Counted from the stretch's first letter, positions 43,728 to 53,142 are shown. The stretch: DNA of 64,000 nt from Erythrobacter sp. EC-HK427 (GCF_902498745.1 NZ_LR701479.1:810292-874291); one strand, 5' to 3'. Notes: generated from the letters alone by a model not told the origin. Numbers and translations: made by a program.

Positions 43728-45539
43728 ATGTTGATGCAAACCCACGAAGCCCGCCTCTCCGCCCTCCGCGAGGAACTCGCCCGGCGCGAGCTCGCTGGAT
43801 TTGTCGTGCCGATCAGTGACGAGCATCTGTCCGAATATGTCGGCGCCTATGCGCAGCGCCTTGCGTGGCTCACCGGCTTTGGCGGCAGCGCGGGCAGCGC
43901 GGTGGTGCTGAAGGATCACGCGGCGATGTTTGTCGACGGCCGCTACACCATCCAAGTGCGCGACCAGGTCGATGGAAAGCTGTTCGACTATATGTCGGTG
44001 CCCAAAGACCAGCCGGGCGACTGGATCGCCGCGCACGCCCAGGAAGGCGCGCGCATCGGCTTTGATCCGTGGCTGCACACGCGCGGCTGGGCGAAAGCGA
44101 TGGCGGCGCGGCTGGCCAAGGCGGGCATGGAATTGGACCCCGTAGACAGCAACCCGATCGACGCGGTGTGGGCCGACCAGCCCGAACCGAGCATGGCCCC
44201 CGCCTTCGTGCAGGACGATGCGCTGGCGGGCCGCTCCAGCGCCGACAAGCGCGGGGCCATCGCCGATTGGTTGCAAGCCGAGAAGCTCGACGCGGTGGTC
44301 ATCAGCGCCTTGGACAGCGTCGCATGGACGCTCAATGTGCGCGGCGCCGATGTCGATCACACGCCGGTCGCGCTCAGCTATCTGATGGTGCAGGCCGATG
44401 GCACGGCGGACTGGTTCATCGCGCCCGAAAAGGTGCCGCACGAGGTTGCCGAGAAGCTGGGCAATGCCGTGCGCATCCGCGCACGCGACGAGTTCTCCGC
44501 CGCCTTCGCCGAGCTTGCGGGCAAGCGCGTGGCGGTCGATCCCGAACGCAGCGTCTATGCGATTTTCGACCGGCTGGAAGAGGTTGGCGCGCAGGCCGTC
44601 CTCGAAACCGATCCCGCCGTGTTGCCCAAGGCGATCAAGAACCCCGCCGAACAGCAGGGCCACCGCAATGCGCAGGCGCGCGACGGGGCTGCGGTGACGC
44701 GTTTTCTCCAATGGCTGGAGGGCGAAGGGCCCAAGGGCACGGTGGACGAACTGTCTACCGCCGCCAAGCTGCACGATTTCCGCAAGACCAATCCCGAACT
44801 GCTCGATCTGAGCTTCGACACGATTTCGGGTGCGGGCTCCAACGGCGCGCTGTGCCATTACCGCGTGAGCGAGGAAACCTGCCTGCCGCTGGTGCCCAAC
44901 AGCGTCTATCTGTTCGATAGCGGCGGGCAATATGCCGACGGCACAACGGACATCACCCGCACCGTCTGGATAGGCCCTGATGCGCCGCCTGCCGAAGTGA
45001 AAGACCGCTTCACCCGCGTGCTTAAGGGCCACATCGCGCTCGACATGGCGGTCTTCCCCACCGGCACGCCGGGCAGCGCATTGGATGTGCTGGCGCGGCA
45101 ATTCCTGTGGCAGGCGGGCGTCGATTACGCCCACGGCACCGGCCACGGGGTCGGCGCGTTCCTCGCCGTGCACGAAGGGCCGCAGCGCATCGCCAAGGGG
45201 CGCGGCGGACAGGCGGGCACCGATCAGGAACTGCTCGCGGGGATGATCCTTTCGAACGAGCCGGGCTACTACAAGGACAATGCCTACGGCATCCGCATCG
45301 AGAATCTGGTGCTGGTGGAAGAGCGGCAGATCGAGGGGCAGGAAGGCGACTGGCTCGGCTTCGAAACGCTCACCTTCGTGCCGATTGACCGGACGCTGGT
45401 GGATGTCGATCTGCTCAGCGATGCCGAAATCGGCTGGTGGAACAGCTACCACGCGAAAGTGCGCGACGTGCTCGCCCCGCAGTTGGAAGGCGAAGCACTG
45501 GCATGGATGGAAGCCGCCTGCGCGCCGATCAGTCGCTGA
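43728..45539 (+). CDS. Xaa-Pro aminopeptidase (M24 family, long form)
   Basis: The 603-aa aminopeptidase P removes N-terminal residues before proline. It has the two creatinase-like N-terminal domains and the pita-bread domain with metal ligands in DSGGQYADGTTDITRTVW (both Asp), HGTGHGVGAFLAVHEGPQ (His), SNEPGYYKDNAYGIRIEN and FETLTFVPIDRTLVD (Glu). Start is ATG 43728 with AGAAAGGA 9 nt upstream; the upstream open frame lies in the divergent gene. A partner peptidase gene diverges 40 bp away. The cupin gene starts 1 nt after the stop. Confidence 0.93.
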   Translation: MLMQTHEARLSALREELARRELAGFVVPISDEHLSEYVGAYAQRLAWLTGFGGSAGSAVVLKDHAAMFVDGRYTIQVRDQVDGKLFDYMSVPKDQPGDWIAAHAQEGARIGFDPWLHTRGWAKAMAARLAKAGMELDPVDSNPIDAVWADQPEPSMAPAFVQDDALAGRSSADKRGAIADWLQAEKLDAVVISALDSVAWTLNVRGADVDHTPVALSYLMVQADGTADWFIAPEKVPHEVAEKLGNAVRIRARDEFSAAFAELAGKRVAVDPERSVYAIFDRLEEVGAQAVLETDPAVLPKAIKNPAEQQGHRNAQARDGAAVTRFLQWLEGEGPKGTVDELSTAAKLHDFRKTNPELLDLSFDTISGAGSNGALCHYRVSEETCLPLVPNSVYLFDSGGQYADGTTDITRTVWIGPDAPPAEVKDRFTRVLKGHIALDMAVFPTGTPGSALDVLARQFLWQAGVDYAHGTGHGVGAFLAVHEGPQRIAKGRGGQAGTDQELLAGMILSNEPGYYKDNAYGIRIENLVLVEERQIEGQEGDWLGFETLTFVPIDRTLVDVDLLSDAEIGWWNSYHAKVRDVLAPQLEGEALAWMEAACAPISR

Positions 45540-45540
45540 C

Positions 45541-45936
45541 ATGACCGCCCGCAAACTCTCGGAGGAATGGATCCATCTCGGCCTTGGCGCGAGCGCTGAA
45601 CCGTTGGAGCCGTTTGACGGGATGGAGTGGTATGCCCGTTATGGTGCGCGTCACGCGGCGGACGGAGCGGAAGGGCGGCTCGTCTCGCGTTATCGCTTCA
45701 CCGAAAGCTGGGCGGTGTGGGAAATGCACCCGCATGGCGCGGAAGTGGTTGTCGTCACCGATGGCGCTATGACCCTGATTCAGGAAGTGGGCGGCGAGGA
45801 AGTGCGCACAACGCTCCGGCGCGGCGAATATGCCATCAATCCGCCCGGCATTTGGCATTCTGCCGATGTGGACGGGGAATGCGAAGCGCTGTTCATCACG
45901 GCAGGCATGGGCACAGAGCATCGTCCCCGAAGCTGA
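45541..45936 (+). CDS. cupin-domain protein
   Basis: This 131-aa single cupin barrel has the two cupin motifs in degenerate form: HPHGAEVVVVTDGAMTLI (first His pair region) and GEYAINPPGIWHSADV (second His). The metal site may be intact (H-x-H in motif 1, H in motif 2). The ATG follows the aminopeptidase stop by 1 nt, so it is co-transcribed. Substrate unknown; similar proteins are often annotated as cupins without function. Confidence 0.8.
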   Translation: MTARKLSEEWIHLGLGASAEPLEPFDGMEWYARYGARHAADGAEGRLVSRYRFTESWAVWEMHPHGAEVVVVTDGAMTLIQEVGGEEVRTTLRRGEYAINPPGIWHSADVDGECEALFITAGMGTEHRPRS

Positions 45937-45977
45937 ACCGCGTGCGGATAAAGCGCGGCTGAACAGCTGCATCCACC

Positions 45978-46026
45978 TGCGACACTTTGCGACACTTCTC
46001 CGGTTTTCCGGCAAAGCTCTGCGACA
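45978..46026. promoter_or_regulatory. tandem 10-bp direct repeats upstream of the EF-hand/two-component operon
   Basis: TGCGACACTT occurs twice in perfect tandem (45978-45987, 45988-45997), and the TGCGACA core recurs at 46020-46026. One-helical-turn spacing of 7-bp half-sites is the layout bound by OmpR/PhoB-family dimers. They lie 110-160 bp before the first ATG of an operon that encodes an OmpR-family regulator, so autoregulation is likely. Confidence 0.55.
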
Positions 46027-46137
46027 TGGGCGCCCTAAAACGGCAAACATAGAGCAGCGGGGCGCCGGAAACCTCCCATCCCCCTTCAAGATGGCGCCGC
46101 GTTGCTCTACCCTGTTTCTTGGAGTGGAGTAGACGAA

Positions 46138-46698
46138 ATGAAAAAGACCCTATTGATTGCCGCAGCCGCCGCTGGTCTCACCGTGGGCAGCGCCGCCGTG
46201 GCGCAGGAGCAAATGCGCGGCCCGATGGGCGGTGATGTCACTCGTGCCGATGTCGAGTCCCGCATTGCCGAACGCTTTGCCCGCATGGATGCGAACGGCG
46301 ATGGCCTGCTCAATCAGGCCGACCGCGAAGCCCGCGCCCGCGAACGTTTCGCGGCGATGGACGCAAACGGTAATGGCCAGTTGAGCTTCGACGAAATGCA
46401 GGCTGCGCGTGAGGAACAGCGGGCAAACCGTGAGGAACGGCGCGCCGAACGTGGTGACCGTCGCGGTGGTCAGCGCATGGCGCGTCGTGGCGGACGCGGC
46501 GGCGGTGAAGGCCGCGGCATGATGGAACGCGCCGATACCAATGGCGATGCGGCGATCTCGCTCGAAGAGATGACCACAGCCGCGCTCGCCCGCTTCGATG
46601 CGGCCGATGCCAATGGCGACGGCACGCTGACCGCCGAGGAACGCCGCGCCCAGCGTGGTGAACGTCGCGGGCGGCGCGGTGGCGGTCGCCAAGAATGA
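46138..46698 (+). CDS. periplasmic EF-hand calcium-binding protein
   Basis: The 186-aa secreted protein has a signal peptide (first ~22 residues, to AAVAQ) and four EF-hand loops: DANGDGLLNQAD, DANGNGQLSFDE, DTNGDAAISLEE and DANGDGTLTAEE. An Arg/Gly-rich linker (about residues 95-130, RRGGQRMARRGGRGGGEGRG) separates the two pairs. Start is ATG 46138 with GGAGTGGAGT upstream. Its stop overlaps the response-regulator start by 4 nt, so it is made stoichiometrically with the two-component system, which suggests a calcium or metal sensing accessory role. Confidence 0.88.
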   Translation: MKKTLLIAAAAAGLTVGSAAVAQEQMRGPMGGDVTRADVESRIAERFARMDANGDGLLNQADREARARERFAAMDANGNGQLSFDEMQAAREEQRANREERRAERGDRRGGQRMARRGGRGGGEGRGMMERADTNGDAAISLEEMTTAALARFDAADANGDGTLTAEERRAQRGERRGRRGGGRQE

Positions 46699-47432
46699 AT
46701 GAAGCGCAGGTAACCCTGCTGCTGGTGGATGACGAAGCCAGCCTGCGTGAACCCCTGGCGGAGTATCTTGTCCGCCAGGGGTTTGCCGTTCTCACGGCGG
46801 CAGACGCGGCCAAGGCGCGCAGCGTGCTGCTGGACAAGCGGCCCGATCTGGTGCTGCTCGATATCATGATGCCGGGCGAAGACGGGCTGTCGCTGTGCCG
46901 CCATCTGTCCGAGACGAAGGATCTGCCCGTCATCCTGCTCACCGCCAAGGGCGAGGCGACCGACCGGATTGTCGGGCTGGAAATCGGCGCGGACGATTAT
47001 GTGACCAAGCCTTTCGAACCGCGCGAGCTGGTGGCGCGCATCCGCTCGGTACTGCGCCGTGTGCACAAGAATGGCGGGGCCGTTTTGGCCGAGACCGAGG
47101 CGCATTACGCCTTCGATGGCTGGCAGCTCGATCCGTTGAAGCGCCGCCTGACCGATCCCGAAGGCACACTTGTGCCGATTTCCACTGCCGAGTTCCGTCT
47201 GCTCGTCGCGCTGCTCGATCATCCGGGGCAGGTGATGCATCGCGACCGGCTGCTCGACATGGTGCAGGGGCGCGAGGCGCATTTGTTCGACCGCGCGGTC
47301 GATAACCAGGTGAGCCGCCTGCGCCGCAAGATCGAAACCGACAGCCGCGATCCCAAACTGATCCAGACGGTGTGGGGCGGCGGCTACCGCCTCGCTTGCG
47401 ACGTGCGGCGTTTCCTGCCCGATTCCGCCTGA
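46695..47432 (+). CDS. OmpR-family response regulator
   Basis: The 245-aa regulator has a receiver domain (residues 6-120) with the acid pair DD (12-13), phospho-acceptor D56 in LLDIMMPGEDG and K in DDYVTKPFEPREL. The OmpR/PhoB winged helix (about 145-240) shows LIQTVWGGGYRLA. ATG overlaps the EF-hand gene stop; the histidine kinase ATG overlaps its own stop (TGATG). Expected to bind the TGCGACA direct repeats upstream of the operon. Confidence 0.95.
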   Translation: MNEAQVTLLLVDDEASLREPLAEYLVRQGFAVLTAADAAKARSVLLDKRPDLVLLDIMMPGEDGLSLCRHLSETKDLPVILLTAKGEATDRIVGLEIGADDYVTKPFEPRELVARIRSVLRRVHKNGGAVLAETEAHYAFDGWQLDPLKRRLTDPEGTLVPISTAEFRLLVALLDHPGQVMHRDRLLDMVQGREAHLFDRAVDNQVSRLRRKIETDSRDPKLIQTVWGGGYRLACDVRRFLPDSA

Positions 47433-48814
47433 TGCCCCGCTTGCTTCCGAAGAGCCTGCTGGGCCAGATGCTGCTGGCCGTGGCGCTGGCGCTGCTGGTG
47501 GCGCAGGCGCTGTCTGCCGTGCTGCTCTATCGGGCGCAGGCGCAGCGGGCCGAGAACGAGATCGTCAATGGCCTAGCCTTCCAATTGGTCGTGGAAACGC
47601 GGGCCGACCGCCCCGGTCGCCTGCGCGGAGACCGCATCCGTGAACGGGTGACAGCGGCACTGCAAGCGCCCGACATCCGCCGCCAATTCCGCGATCCCGC
47701 GCGCGAGGCTGCCTTGCGCGAAGTGCTCTCCGCGCAAGGTGTGCCGGTTGCCGAGCTGGTCGTGCTCCACCGCCCCGCCAACGTCGAATGGCCGCTGGCC
47801 AGTGTGCCCCCACGCGAGCGGCTGCGCGTGCCGCAGGAGCGCGATACGGGCGCGGTATTTGCCGGGCTGCGGCGCAATGCGGGCGAGGACTGGCGCATCG
47901 CCCGTGTGGCGGGGCCGCGCGGCACGGGAAGGCCGCTGGCGGGAATTATCCTCCAGACGCTGATCCTCTATGCGGTACTGGTGGGCGGGCTCGCGCTGCT
48001 GCTCAAACGGCTGACCCGGCCTCTGGCGGCGCTGACCGCCCGCGTCGAAGCCTTTACGGGTTCGCCCCAAACGGCGGGCCAGCCGCTCGAACCCAGCGGG
48101 CCGGAGGATGCCCGCCGCCTGATCGCTGCGCATAATGCCATGGAAGCGCGCATCACCGCGCTGCTCGACGAAAAGAACGTGATGCTGGGGGCCATCGGGC
48201 ACGATCTCAAGACCCCGCTCGCCGCGCTGCGGGTGCGCATCGAAAGCGTCGAGGACGAAGCCGAGCGCGCGCGCATGGCAGCGACGATCGAGGACATTAC
48301 GACCACGCTCGACGATATTCTTTCGCTCGCCCGGGTGGGCCGCCCGAGCGATCCGCTCGAACGCACCGATCTGGCCGCGCTGGTCGCCAGCGTGGTCGAG
48401 GAATACGAGGATATGGGCGAGGATGTGGAGCTGGTCGACAGCACCCGCATCGCCATGCCGCTGCGCGCCACCTGGCTGCGGCGCGCAATGCGCAATCTCG
48501 TCTCCAACGCGCTGCGCTATGGCGAACAGGCACGGGTGCGCTTGCTGCGCGAAGGCGACACCGCGATCATCCGCATTGCCGACACAGGCCCCGGCATTCC
48601 GGACGCAGAGCTGGCGCAAATGCTCGAACCCTTCGCGCGCGGCGAGGCATCGCGCAACCGCGCCACGGGCGGCGCAGGCCTTGGTCTGACGCTCGCCCGT
48701 GCGATTGCCGAACAGCATGGCGGCACGCTGGTGCTCGCCAACCGGATGGATCAGACTGGCGCGGTGGGCGGGCTGGTCGCGGAAATTAGGCTGCCTGTTG
48801 CGCAATCGGCCTGA
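47432..48814 (+). CDS. sensor histidine kinase (EnvZ/HAMP type)
   Basis: The 460-aa kinase has TM1 (about residues 8-30), a short basic periplasmic domain of about 140 residues, TM2 (about 175-193), and a HAMP region (LKRLTRPLAALTARVEAF). The phospho-His H257 is in IGHDLKTPLAAL. The HATPase domain has N (RNLVSNALRYG), DTGPGIPDAEL and GGAGLGLTLARAIA. Start ATG overlaps the regulator stop. The 60 upstream codons in frame belong to the regulator gene. It completes the EF-hand/regulator/kinase operon. Confidence 0.94.
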   Translation: MPRLLPKSLLGQMLLAVALALLVAQALSAVLLYRAQAQRAENEIVNGLAFQLVVETRADRPGRLRGDRIRERVTAALQAPDIRRQFRDPAREAALREVLSAQGVPVAELVVLHRPANVEWPLASVPPRERLRVPQERDTGAVFAGLRRNAGEDWRIARVAGPRGTGRPLAGIILQTLILYAVLVGGLALLLKRLTRPLAALTARVEAFTGSPQTAGQPLEPSGPEDARRLIAAHNAMEARITALLDEKNVMLGAIGHDLKTPLAALRVRIESVEDEAERARMAATIEDITTTLDDILSLARVGRPSDPLERTDLAALVASVVEEYEDMGEDVELVDSTRIAMPLRATWLRRAMRNLVSNALRYGEQARVRLLREGDTAIIRIADTGPGIPDAELAQMLEPFARGEASRNRATGGAGLGLTLARAIAEQHGGTLVLANRMDQTGAVGGLVAEIRLPVAQSA

Positions 48815-48817
48815 TTA

Positions 48818-49186
48818 TCAGTAGCCGGTACCGCGCCCGCCGACTGTCAACACCTGTTGCCGGCCACCACCCACTTGCACATTGCTGAATGTCGCACTGT
48901 CATAGCCGGTACCGAACCCGTGGCCGACCATCACATCCCAGCACCCGGCATCAACCCGGAAGCGCAATCCGCGCCCCGGCTGTACCGGATTGCTTATCCG
49001 GTTGAGCCCGTGACTCATCGCGCTGCACCGCGAAATTGTAATCGCGTTGAGCGGGACATTGGTGTTGTTCTGGACGACAATCTCGCCGACCGGCGCATTG
49101 CCGCTGACCAGCTCGCCGCCCGTAAAAGTTGCGCAACCGCTGACTGCTAGCGCGGCAACAAGGGCTGCTATTGCTTGAAATTTCAT
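48818..49186 (-). CDS. small lipoprotein of unknown function
   Basis: This 122-aa lipoprotein has a signal peptide and lipobox AVSGC (Cys at residue 20). The mature part is Gly/Asn/Val-rich with repeated short beta strands (EIVVQNNTNVPLNAITIS) and two further Cys. A transthyretin- or immunoglobulin-like fold is possible, but no family is recognised. Start ATG 49186 follows AAAGGGGG. The gene lies 3 nt past the kinase, convergent. Confidence 0.75.
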   Translation of the reverse strand: MKFQAIAALVAALAVSGCATFTGGELVSGNAPVGEIVVQNNTNVPLNAITISRCSAMSHGLNRISNPVQPGRGLRFRVDAGCWDVMVGHGFGTGYDSATFSNVQVGGGRQQVLTVGGRGTGY

Positions 49187-49256
49187 GTCGTCCCCCTTTA
49201 GCTGATGCGCCAATTTTTATCGCAGAGCCGCTAGGTTAGCCAAGTGACAAGCCCTG

Positions 49257-49664
49257 TTAGAGTTCTGACGTTTGCCAATAGGCGAAGGCCTTTGCCTGTA
49301 AGGCCTCGACAAAGCGCAGCGCTTCCGCCCCCGTCCACTCGCCCGCGTAATCGCGTCGTCCCGTCCACCAGCCCTGCCCCGGCAAGCGGTCGCTTTCGCG
49401 CACGACCAGCACAGCAAGTTCTGGCTCGCCCGCCGCGCGGCCATCGGCGTCGATCGCATCCAGCGTGCGGCACAGGTTGCGCATTTTGGGGCGGGTGAAG
49501 CGGAAGCCCAATTGCCCCAGCATTTCCGAATAGCTGACCGCCCGCCCCGCGCGCGCCGCCGCGATCAGGAGCGCGCGGATGCGCGGCTTGTCACACAATG
49601 CGCTGGTATCACCGGGCGCGGATAGCCCGCTTTCGTCGAGAAAGTCGGCGAGCGATTTGTCCAT
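49257..49664 (-). CDS. conserved protein of unknown function beside the HerA-like ATPase gene
   Basis: This 135-aa soluble protein has an N-terminal helical part and a middle AGRAVSYSEMLGQLGFRFTR that looks like a small helix-turn-helix. LAVLVVRESDRLPGQGWWTG then gives an OB- or nuclease-like beta stretch. Sphingomonad homologues seem common, but I cannot assign a function. Its ATG is 4 nt after the stop of the DUF853 gene, so the two are co-transcribed. Confidence 0.65.
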   Translation of the reverse strand: MDKSLADFLDESGLSAPGDTSALCDKPRIRALLIAAARAGRAVSYSEMLGQLGFRFTRPKMRNLCRTLDAIDADGRAAGEPELAVLVVRESDRLPGQGWWTGRRDYAGEWTGAEALRFVEALQAKAFAYWQTSEL

Positions 49665-49668
49665 CGCC

Positions 49669-51195
49669 CTACCGCATCAGCCCGCCGATGATATTGCGCA
49701 CAAAGGCGGTCGCGCCGGTGCGCAGCGGGTTGGCGCTGGAGCGGCGACCCGTCACGCTCGCCACCGCGATAGAGGTCAGCGAGCCTGCCGCTGCGCCCAT
49801 CGCCGCCTTGCCGGCGCGTTCCCACATACTGGGCGTTTTGCGTTCGCGCTTGGCGACTTCTTCCTCGCCCTGTTCTTCAACCTCTTTCGCGGTTTCGGCG
49901 GCATCGGCGGCCTTTTGCGCCAGCACTTCCTCGGCGCTTTCGCGGTTGACCGCTTCGTCATACTTGCCTTCGAACGGGCTGACCGACTGGATGATCGCGC
50001 GTTCCTTCGGCGTCAGCGGGCCAAGGCGGCTGCGCGGCGGCTTGATGAGCGTGCGCTGCACGATTGTCGGCGCGCCTTCATCGTCGAGCGTGCTGACCAG
50101 CGCCTCGCCGACTTTGAGTTCGGTAATCGCTTCGGCGACATCGAGATCGGGGTTGATACGGAAGGTTTCCGCCGCTGCCTTGATCGCGCGCTGGTCTTTG
50201 GGGGTGAAGGCGCGCAGCGCGTGCTGCACGCGGTTGCCCAATTGCCCGGCAATTTCCTCCGGAATATCGATGGGATTTTGCGTCACGAAATAGACGCCGA
50301 CGCCCTTGGAGCGGATGAGGCGCACAACCCGCTCGATCGTGTCGTGCAGCGCCTTGGGCGCATCGTCGAACAGCAGATGCGCCTCGTCAAAGAAGAAGAC
50401 GAGCTTGGGCTTTTCCGGATCGCCCACTTCGGGCAGCGTTTCGAACAGCTCGGCGAGCAGCCAGAGCAGGAAGGTAGCGTAGAGCTTCGGGCTGCGCATC
50501 AGCTGGTCGGCGGCGAGCACGTTGACCATGCCGCGCCCCTGATCGTCCAGCGTGATGAAGTCGTTGATCTCCAGCGCAGGCTCGCCGAAAAACTTGTCCG
50601 CGCCCTGGCTTTCGAAGCTCAGCAATTGCCGCTGGATCGCGCCTACCGACTGTTTGGACACATTGCCGTACGTGCCCGAAAGCTCGGCCGCATTGTCATG
50701 CGCCCAAGCGAGCATCGCGCGCAAATCCTCGAAATCGAGCAGCAGCAGCGCGTTTTCGTCGGCATAGCGGAAGACGATGTTGAGCACGCCTTCCTGCGTC
50801 TCGTTCAGATCGAGCAGACGGGCGAGCAGCAGCGGCCCCATTTCGGACACCGTGGTGCGGATCGGGTGGCCCTGTTCGCCGAACAGATCCCAGAACACCA
50901 CCGGATTATCCGAATAGGCATAATCGTCCATGCCCAGTTCCTTGGCGCGGGATTCCAGCTTGTCGGCGTGCTTGAACCTGGGCGAGCCCGGCATAGCGAT
51001 GCCCGACAGATCGCCTTTCACATCGGCCACGAAAACCGGGACACCGGCGGCAGAGAAACTCTCCGCCATGCCCTGCAAGGTCACCGTCTTGCCCGTTCCG
51101 GTCGCCCCCGCGACAAGGCCGTGGCGGTTGGCGCGCCCCAGATCGAGCGCCTGCCGGTTGCCGCCCAGATCGTTACCCAGAAAGATGTCGGCCAT
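49669..51195 (-). CDS. DUF853/HerA-like ATPase
   Basis: The 508-aa P-loop ATPase belongs to the HerA-FtsK helicase superfamily (DUF853). Walker A is GATGTGKT (residues 30-37), Walker B is [16 protein letters not shown] (about 265), and the arginine-finger region [18 protein letters not shown] follows. The C-terminal ~90 residues are Glu/Lys-rich coiled coil plus a hydrophobic-basic end. The closest described relatives are YjgR-like proteins of unknown role. It is not the DNA translocase lost at 36.8 kb, because it lacks TMs and the gamma domain. Divergent from pabBC. Confidence 0.9.
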   Translation of the reverse strand: MADIFLGNDLGGNRQALDLGRANRHGLVAGATGTGKTVTLQGMAESFSAAGVPVFVADVKGDLSGIAMPGSPRFKHADKLESRAKELGMDDYAYSDNPVVFWDLFGEQGHPIRTTVSEMGPLLLARLLDLNETQEGVLNIVFRYADENALLLLDFEDLRAMLAWAHDNAAELSGTYGNVSKQSVGAIQRQLLSFESQGADKFFGEPALEINDFITLDDQGRGMVNVLAADQLMRSPKLYATFLLWLLAELFETLPEVGDPEKPKLVFFFDEAHLLFDDAPKALHDTIERVVRLIRSKGVGVYFVTQNPIDIPEEIAGQLGNRVQHALRAFTPKDQRAIKAAAETFRINPDLDVAEAITELKVGEALVSTLDDEGAPTIVQRTLIKPPRSRLGPLTPKERAIIQSVSPFEGKYDEAVNRESAEEVLAQKAADAAETAKEVEEQGEEEVAKRERKTPSMWERAGKAAMGAAAGSLTSIAVASVTGRRSSANPLRTGATAFVRNIIGGLMR

Positions 51196-51252
51196 TTTCG
51201 CCCCTTATTTCTCATGTTGCCCGATTCTCGCGGTGACCCTAGAGCGGGGCGG

Positions 51253-53049
51253 ATGGATGGCAAGTCCCCCTTCGTTCTGCTTGACGATGCGCGCGTGGAA
51301 AATGCGAGTGACGCACATTTCTTCGCCGCGCCCGAGGAGGTGTTTGTCGCCCGTACGCCCGCCGAGGTGGCACCAGTGCTGGCGGCAGCCGAAGCGGCAC
51401 GTGTAAAATCTGGCAAACATCTGGCGGGCTATATCGCCTATGAGGCAGGTCTGGCGCTGGAAGGGCGGCTGGAGGCGCTGGCAGCGGCGCGCAGCGGGGC
51501 GGACGGGCCGCTCGTCTGGCTCGGCCTGTTTGCCGATGCGGAGAGTATCCCTGCCGCCGATATGCCCCGATGGCTCGCCGCAAGGGCACAGGGCGAGGCG
51601 AGCATCGGCCCGCTCGATCCGCAAATCACGCCGGGCGAATATTGCGCGCGGTTCGAGGCGCTGCAGGAAGCGATCCGGGCGGGCGACATTTATCAGGCGA
51701 ACCTGACCTTCCCGCTCGCCGGTGCGGCGAAAGGCGATCCGCTGGCGCTCTACGCTGCGATCCGGCCGACGGCGGCGGCGGGCTATGGCGGGATGGTGTT
51801 CGACGGTTCGCATTACCTGCTCAGTTTCTCGCCCGAGCTGTTCTTCTCGCTCCGCGGGCGCGAGGCCAAGGTGAAGCCGATGAAGGGCACCCGCCCGCGC
51901 CTTGCCGATCCCGTGGCGGACGATGCGGTGCGCGATGAGCTGGCGAGATCGGTGAAGGACAAGGCCGAAAACCTGATGATCGTCGATCTGCTGCGCAATG
52001 ATCTCAGCCGCGTCGCCGAAGCGGGCAGCGTGCGGGTGGAAGCACCGTTCGCGGTCGAAAGTTATCCCACGGTCCACCAGATGGTGAGCACGGTCTATGC
52101 GCGGCTGGAAGAAAGCAAGAGCGCGGTCGATATGCTCGCCGCGCTGTTCCCCTGCGGATCGATTACCGGCGCGCCGAAAATCCGCGCAATGGAACTGATC
52201 GACGCGGTGGAGCGCGATGCGCGCGGCCCCTATTGCGGGGCGATCGGGCGGATTGATAGCAGCGGAGACGCGGCATTCAACGTCGCCATCCGCACCATCC
52301 GGCTGACGCCCGGCGAGAATGCCAAGCACAAGGCGGTGCTCGGCGTGGGCGGGGCGATTGTCGCCGATAGCGAACCGATGGGCGAGTGGCGCGAATGTCT
52401 GGTCAAAGGCGCGTTTGCGCGCGGCCCGGCGGGTGGGCATGACCTTATCGAGACGATGCGCTTTGACGCGCAAGGCGGCATTGCTCTCTTGGAACTCCAC
52501 CTCGAACGGATGAAGGCGAGCGCAGCGGAACTGGGCTTCGCTTTCGACCGGCACGAAGCGCGCAACCGCATCCAGGCGCTGTGTTTCGAACTGGAAGCGG
52601 ATGCAAAAGTGCGGCTTGTCCTCTCGCGCAGCGGGGCGACAACGCTGGAGACAGCGGCGCTGCCCGATGCGCTACCCGATCCCGCGCCGTGCATCGCCTT
52701 GCCGCATCCCACCGTGCCCGGCGACTGGCGATTGCGGCACAAGACCACTGACCGCAGCTTCTACGAAATGGCGCATGACGCCGCGAAGCACGCAGGCGCG
52801 GTCGAGGCGTTGCTGGTGCGCGCCGATGGTTTGGTCACCGAGGGGAGCTGGACGAGTATTTTCGTCGCGGGCGAGGACGGCGTGCTGCTGACGCCTCCTG
52901 CGGCGCTGGGCCTGCTGCCGGGGGTTTTGCGGCGCTCTTTGCTGGAACAAGGCAAGGCGCGCGAGGCGGAGTTGACCATGGATGATCTGGCTGGCGGGTT
53001 CCTGATCGGCAATGCGCTTAGGGGCTTGGTGCGGGCACACCTCACCTAA
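51253..53049 (+). CDS. pabB: fused aminodeoxychorismate synthase component I / aminodeoxychorismate lyase
   Basis: The 598-aa fusion makes p-aminobenzoate for folate. Residues ~1-365 are a chorismate-binding PabB domain with GDIYQANLTFPL, GTRPRLADP and GSITGAPKIRAMELID. Residues ~370-598 are a PLP class IV lyase (PabC) with IETMRFDAQGG at its start and a C-terminal DDLAGGFLIGNALRGLVRA. The start at ATG 51253 is the first one clear of the divergent ATPase gene. PabA is not in this window. Confidence 0.92.
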   Translation: MDGKSPFVLLDDARVENASDAHFFAAPEEVFVARTPAEVAPVLAAAEAARVKSGKHLAGYIAYEAGLALEGRLEALAAARSGADGPLVWLGLFADAESIPAADMPRWLAARAQGEASIGPLDPQITPGEYCARFEALQEAIRAGDIYQANLTFPLAGAAKGDPLALYAAIRPTAAAGYGGMVFDGSHYLLSFSPELFFSLRGREAKVKPMKGTRPRLADPVADDAVRDELARSVKDKAENLMIVDLLRNDLSRVAEAGSVRVEAPFAVESYPTVHQMVSTVYARLEESKSAVDMLAALFPCGSITGAPKIRAMELIDAVERDARGPYCGAIGRIDSSGDAAFNVAIRTIRLTPGENAKHKAVLGVGGAIVADSEPMGEWRECLVKGAFARGPAGGHDLIETMRFDAQGGIALLELHLERMKASAAELGFAFDRHEARNRIQALCFELEADAKVRLVLSRSGATTLETAALPDALPDPAPCIALPHPTVPGDWRLRHKTTDRSFYEMAHDAAKHAGAVEALLVRADGLVTEGSWTSIFVAGEDGVLLTPPAALGLLPGVLRRSLLEQGKAREAELTMDDLAGGFLIGNALRGLVRAHLT

Positions 53050-53056
53050 TCCGACT

Positions 53057-53083
53057 GTCCTTAGCTTGTCGAAGGACTGTTTT
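53057..53083 (+). terminator. intrinsic terminator of pabBC made from a dispersed repeat
   Basis: GTCCTT..AAGGAC with AGCTTGTCG as loop, followed by TGTTTTT, lies just after the pabBC stop. The hairpin is the common GCTTGTCGAAGG palindromic repeat; the U-tract makes it a plausible terminator. Confidence 0.6.
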
Positions 53084-53121
53084 TCCTTTCTAGCTTTGTG
53101 CGAAATCAAACAGAAAGTGCA

Positions 53122-53142
53122 GCCCTTCGACAAGCTCAGGGC
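53122..53142. repeat. second copy of the CTTCGACAAGCTC repeat, inverted
   Basis: GCCCT-tcgacaagctc-AGGGC is the inverse of the repeat that forms the pabBC terminator 40 bp upstream. It lies 12 bp before the RluA start codon, close enough to overlap its leader. Confidence 0.7.

Noticed and set aside
43419-45554. 711-codon minus-strand open frame opposite aminopeptidase P
   Set aside because: Shadow of the M24 peptidase gene, whose metal ligands are intact on the plus strand.
49579-51252. Plus-strand open frame upstream of and in frame with pabBC, which would make a 1156-aa protein
   Set aside because: The first 558 codons are antisense to the DUF853 ATPase and resemble no protein; the pabBC domain starts cleanly at ATG 51253.
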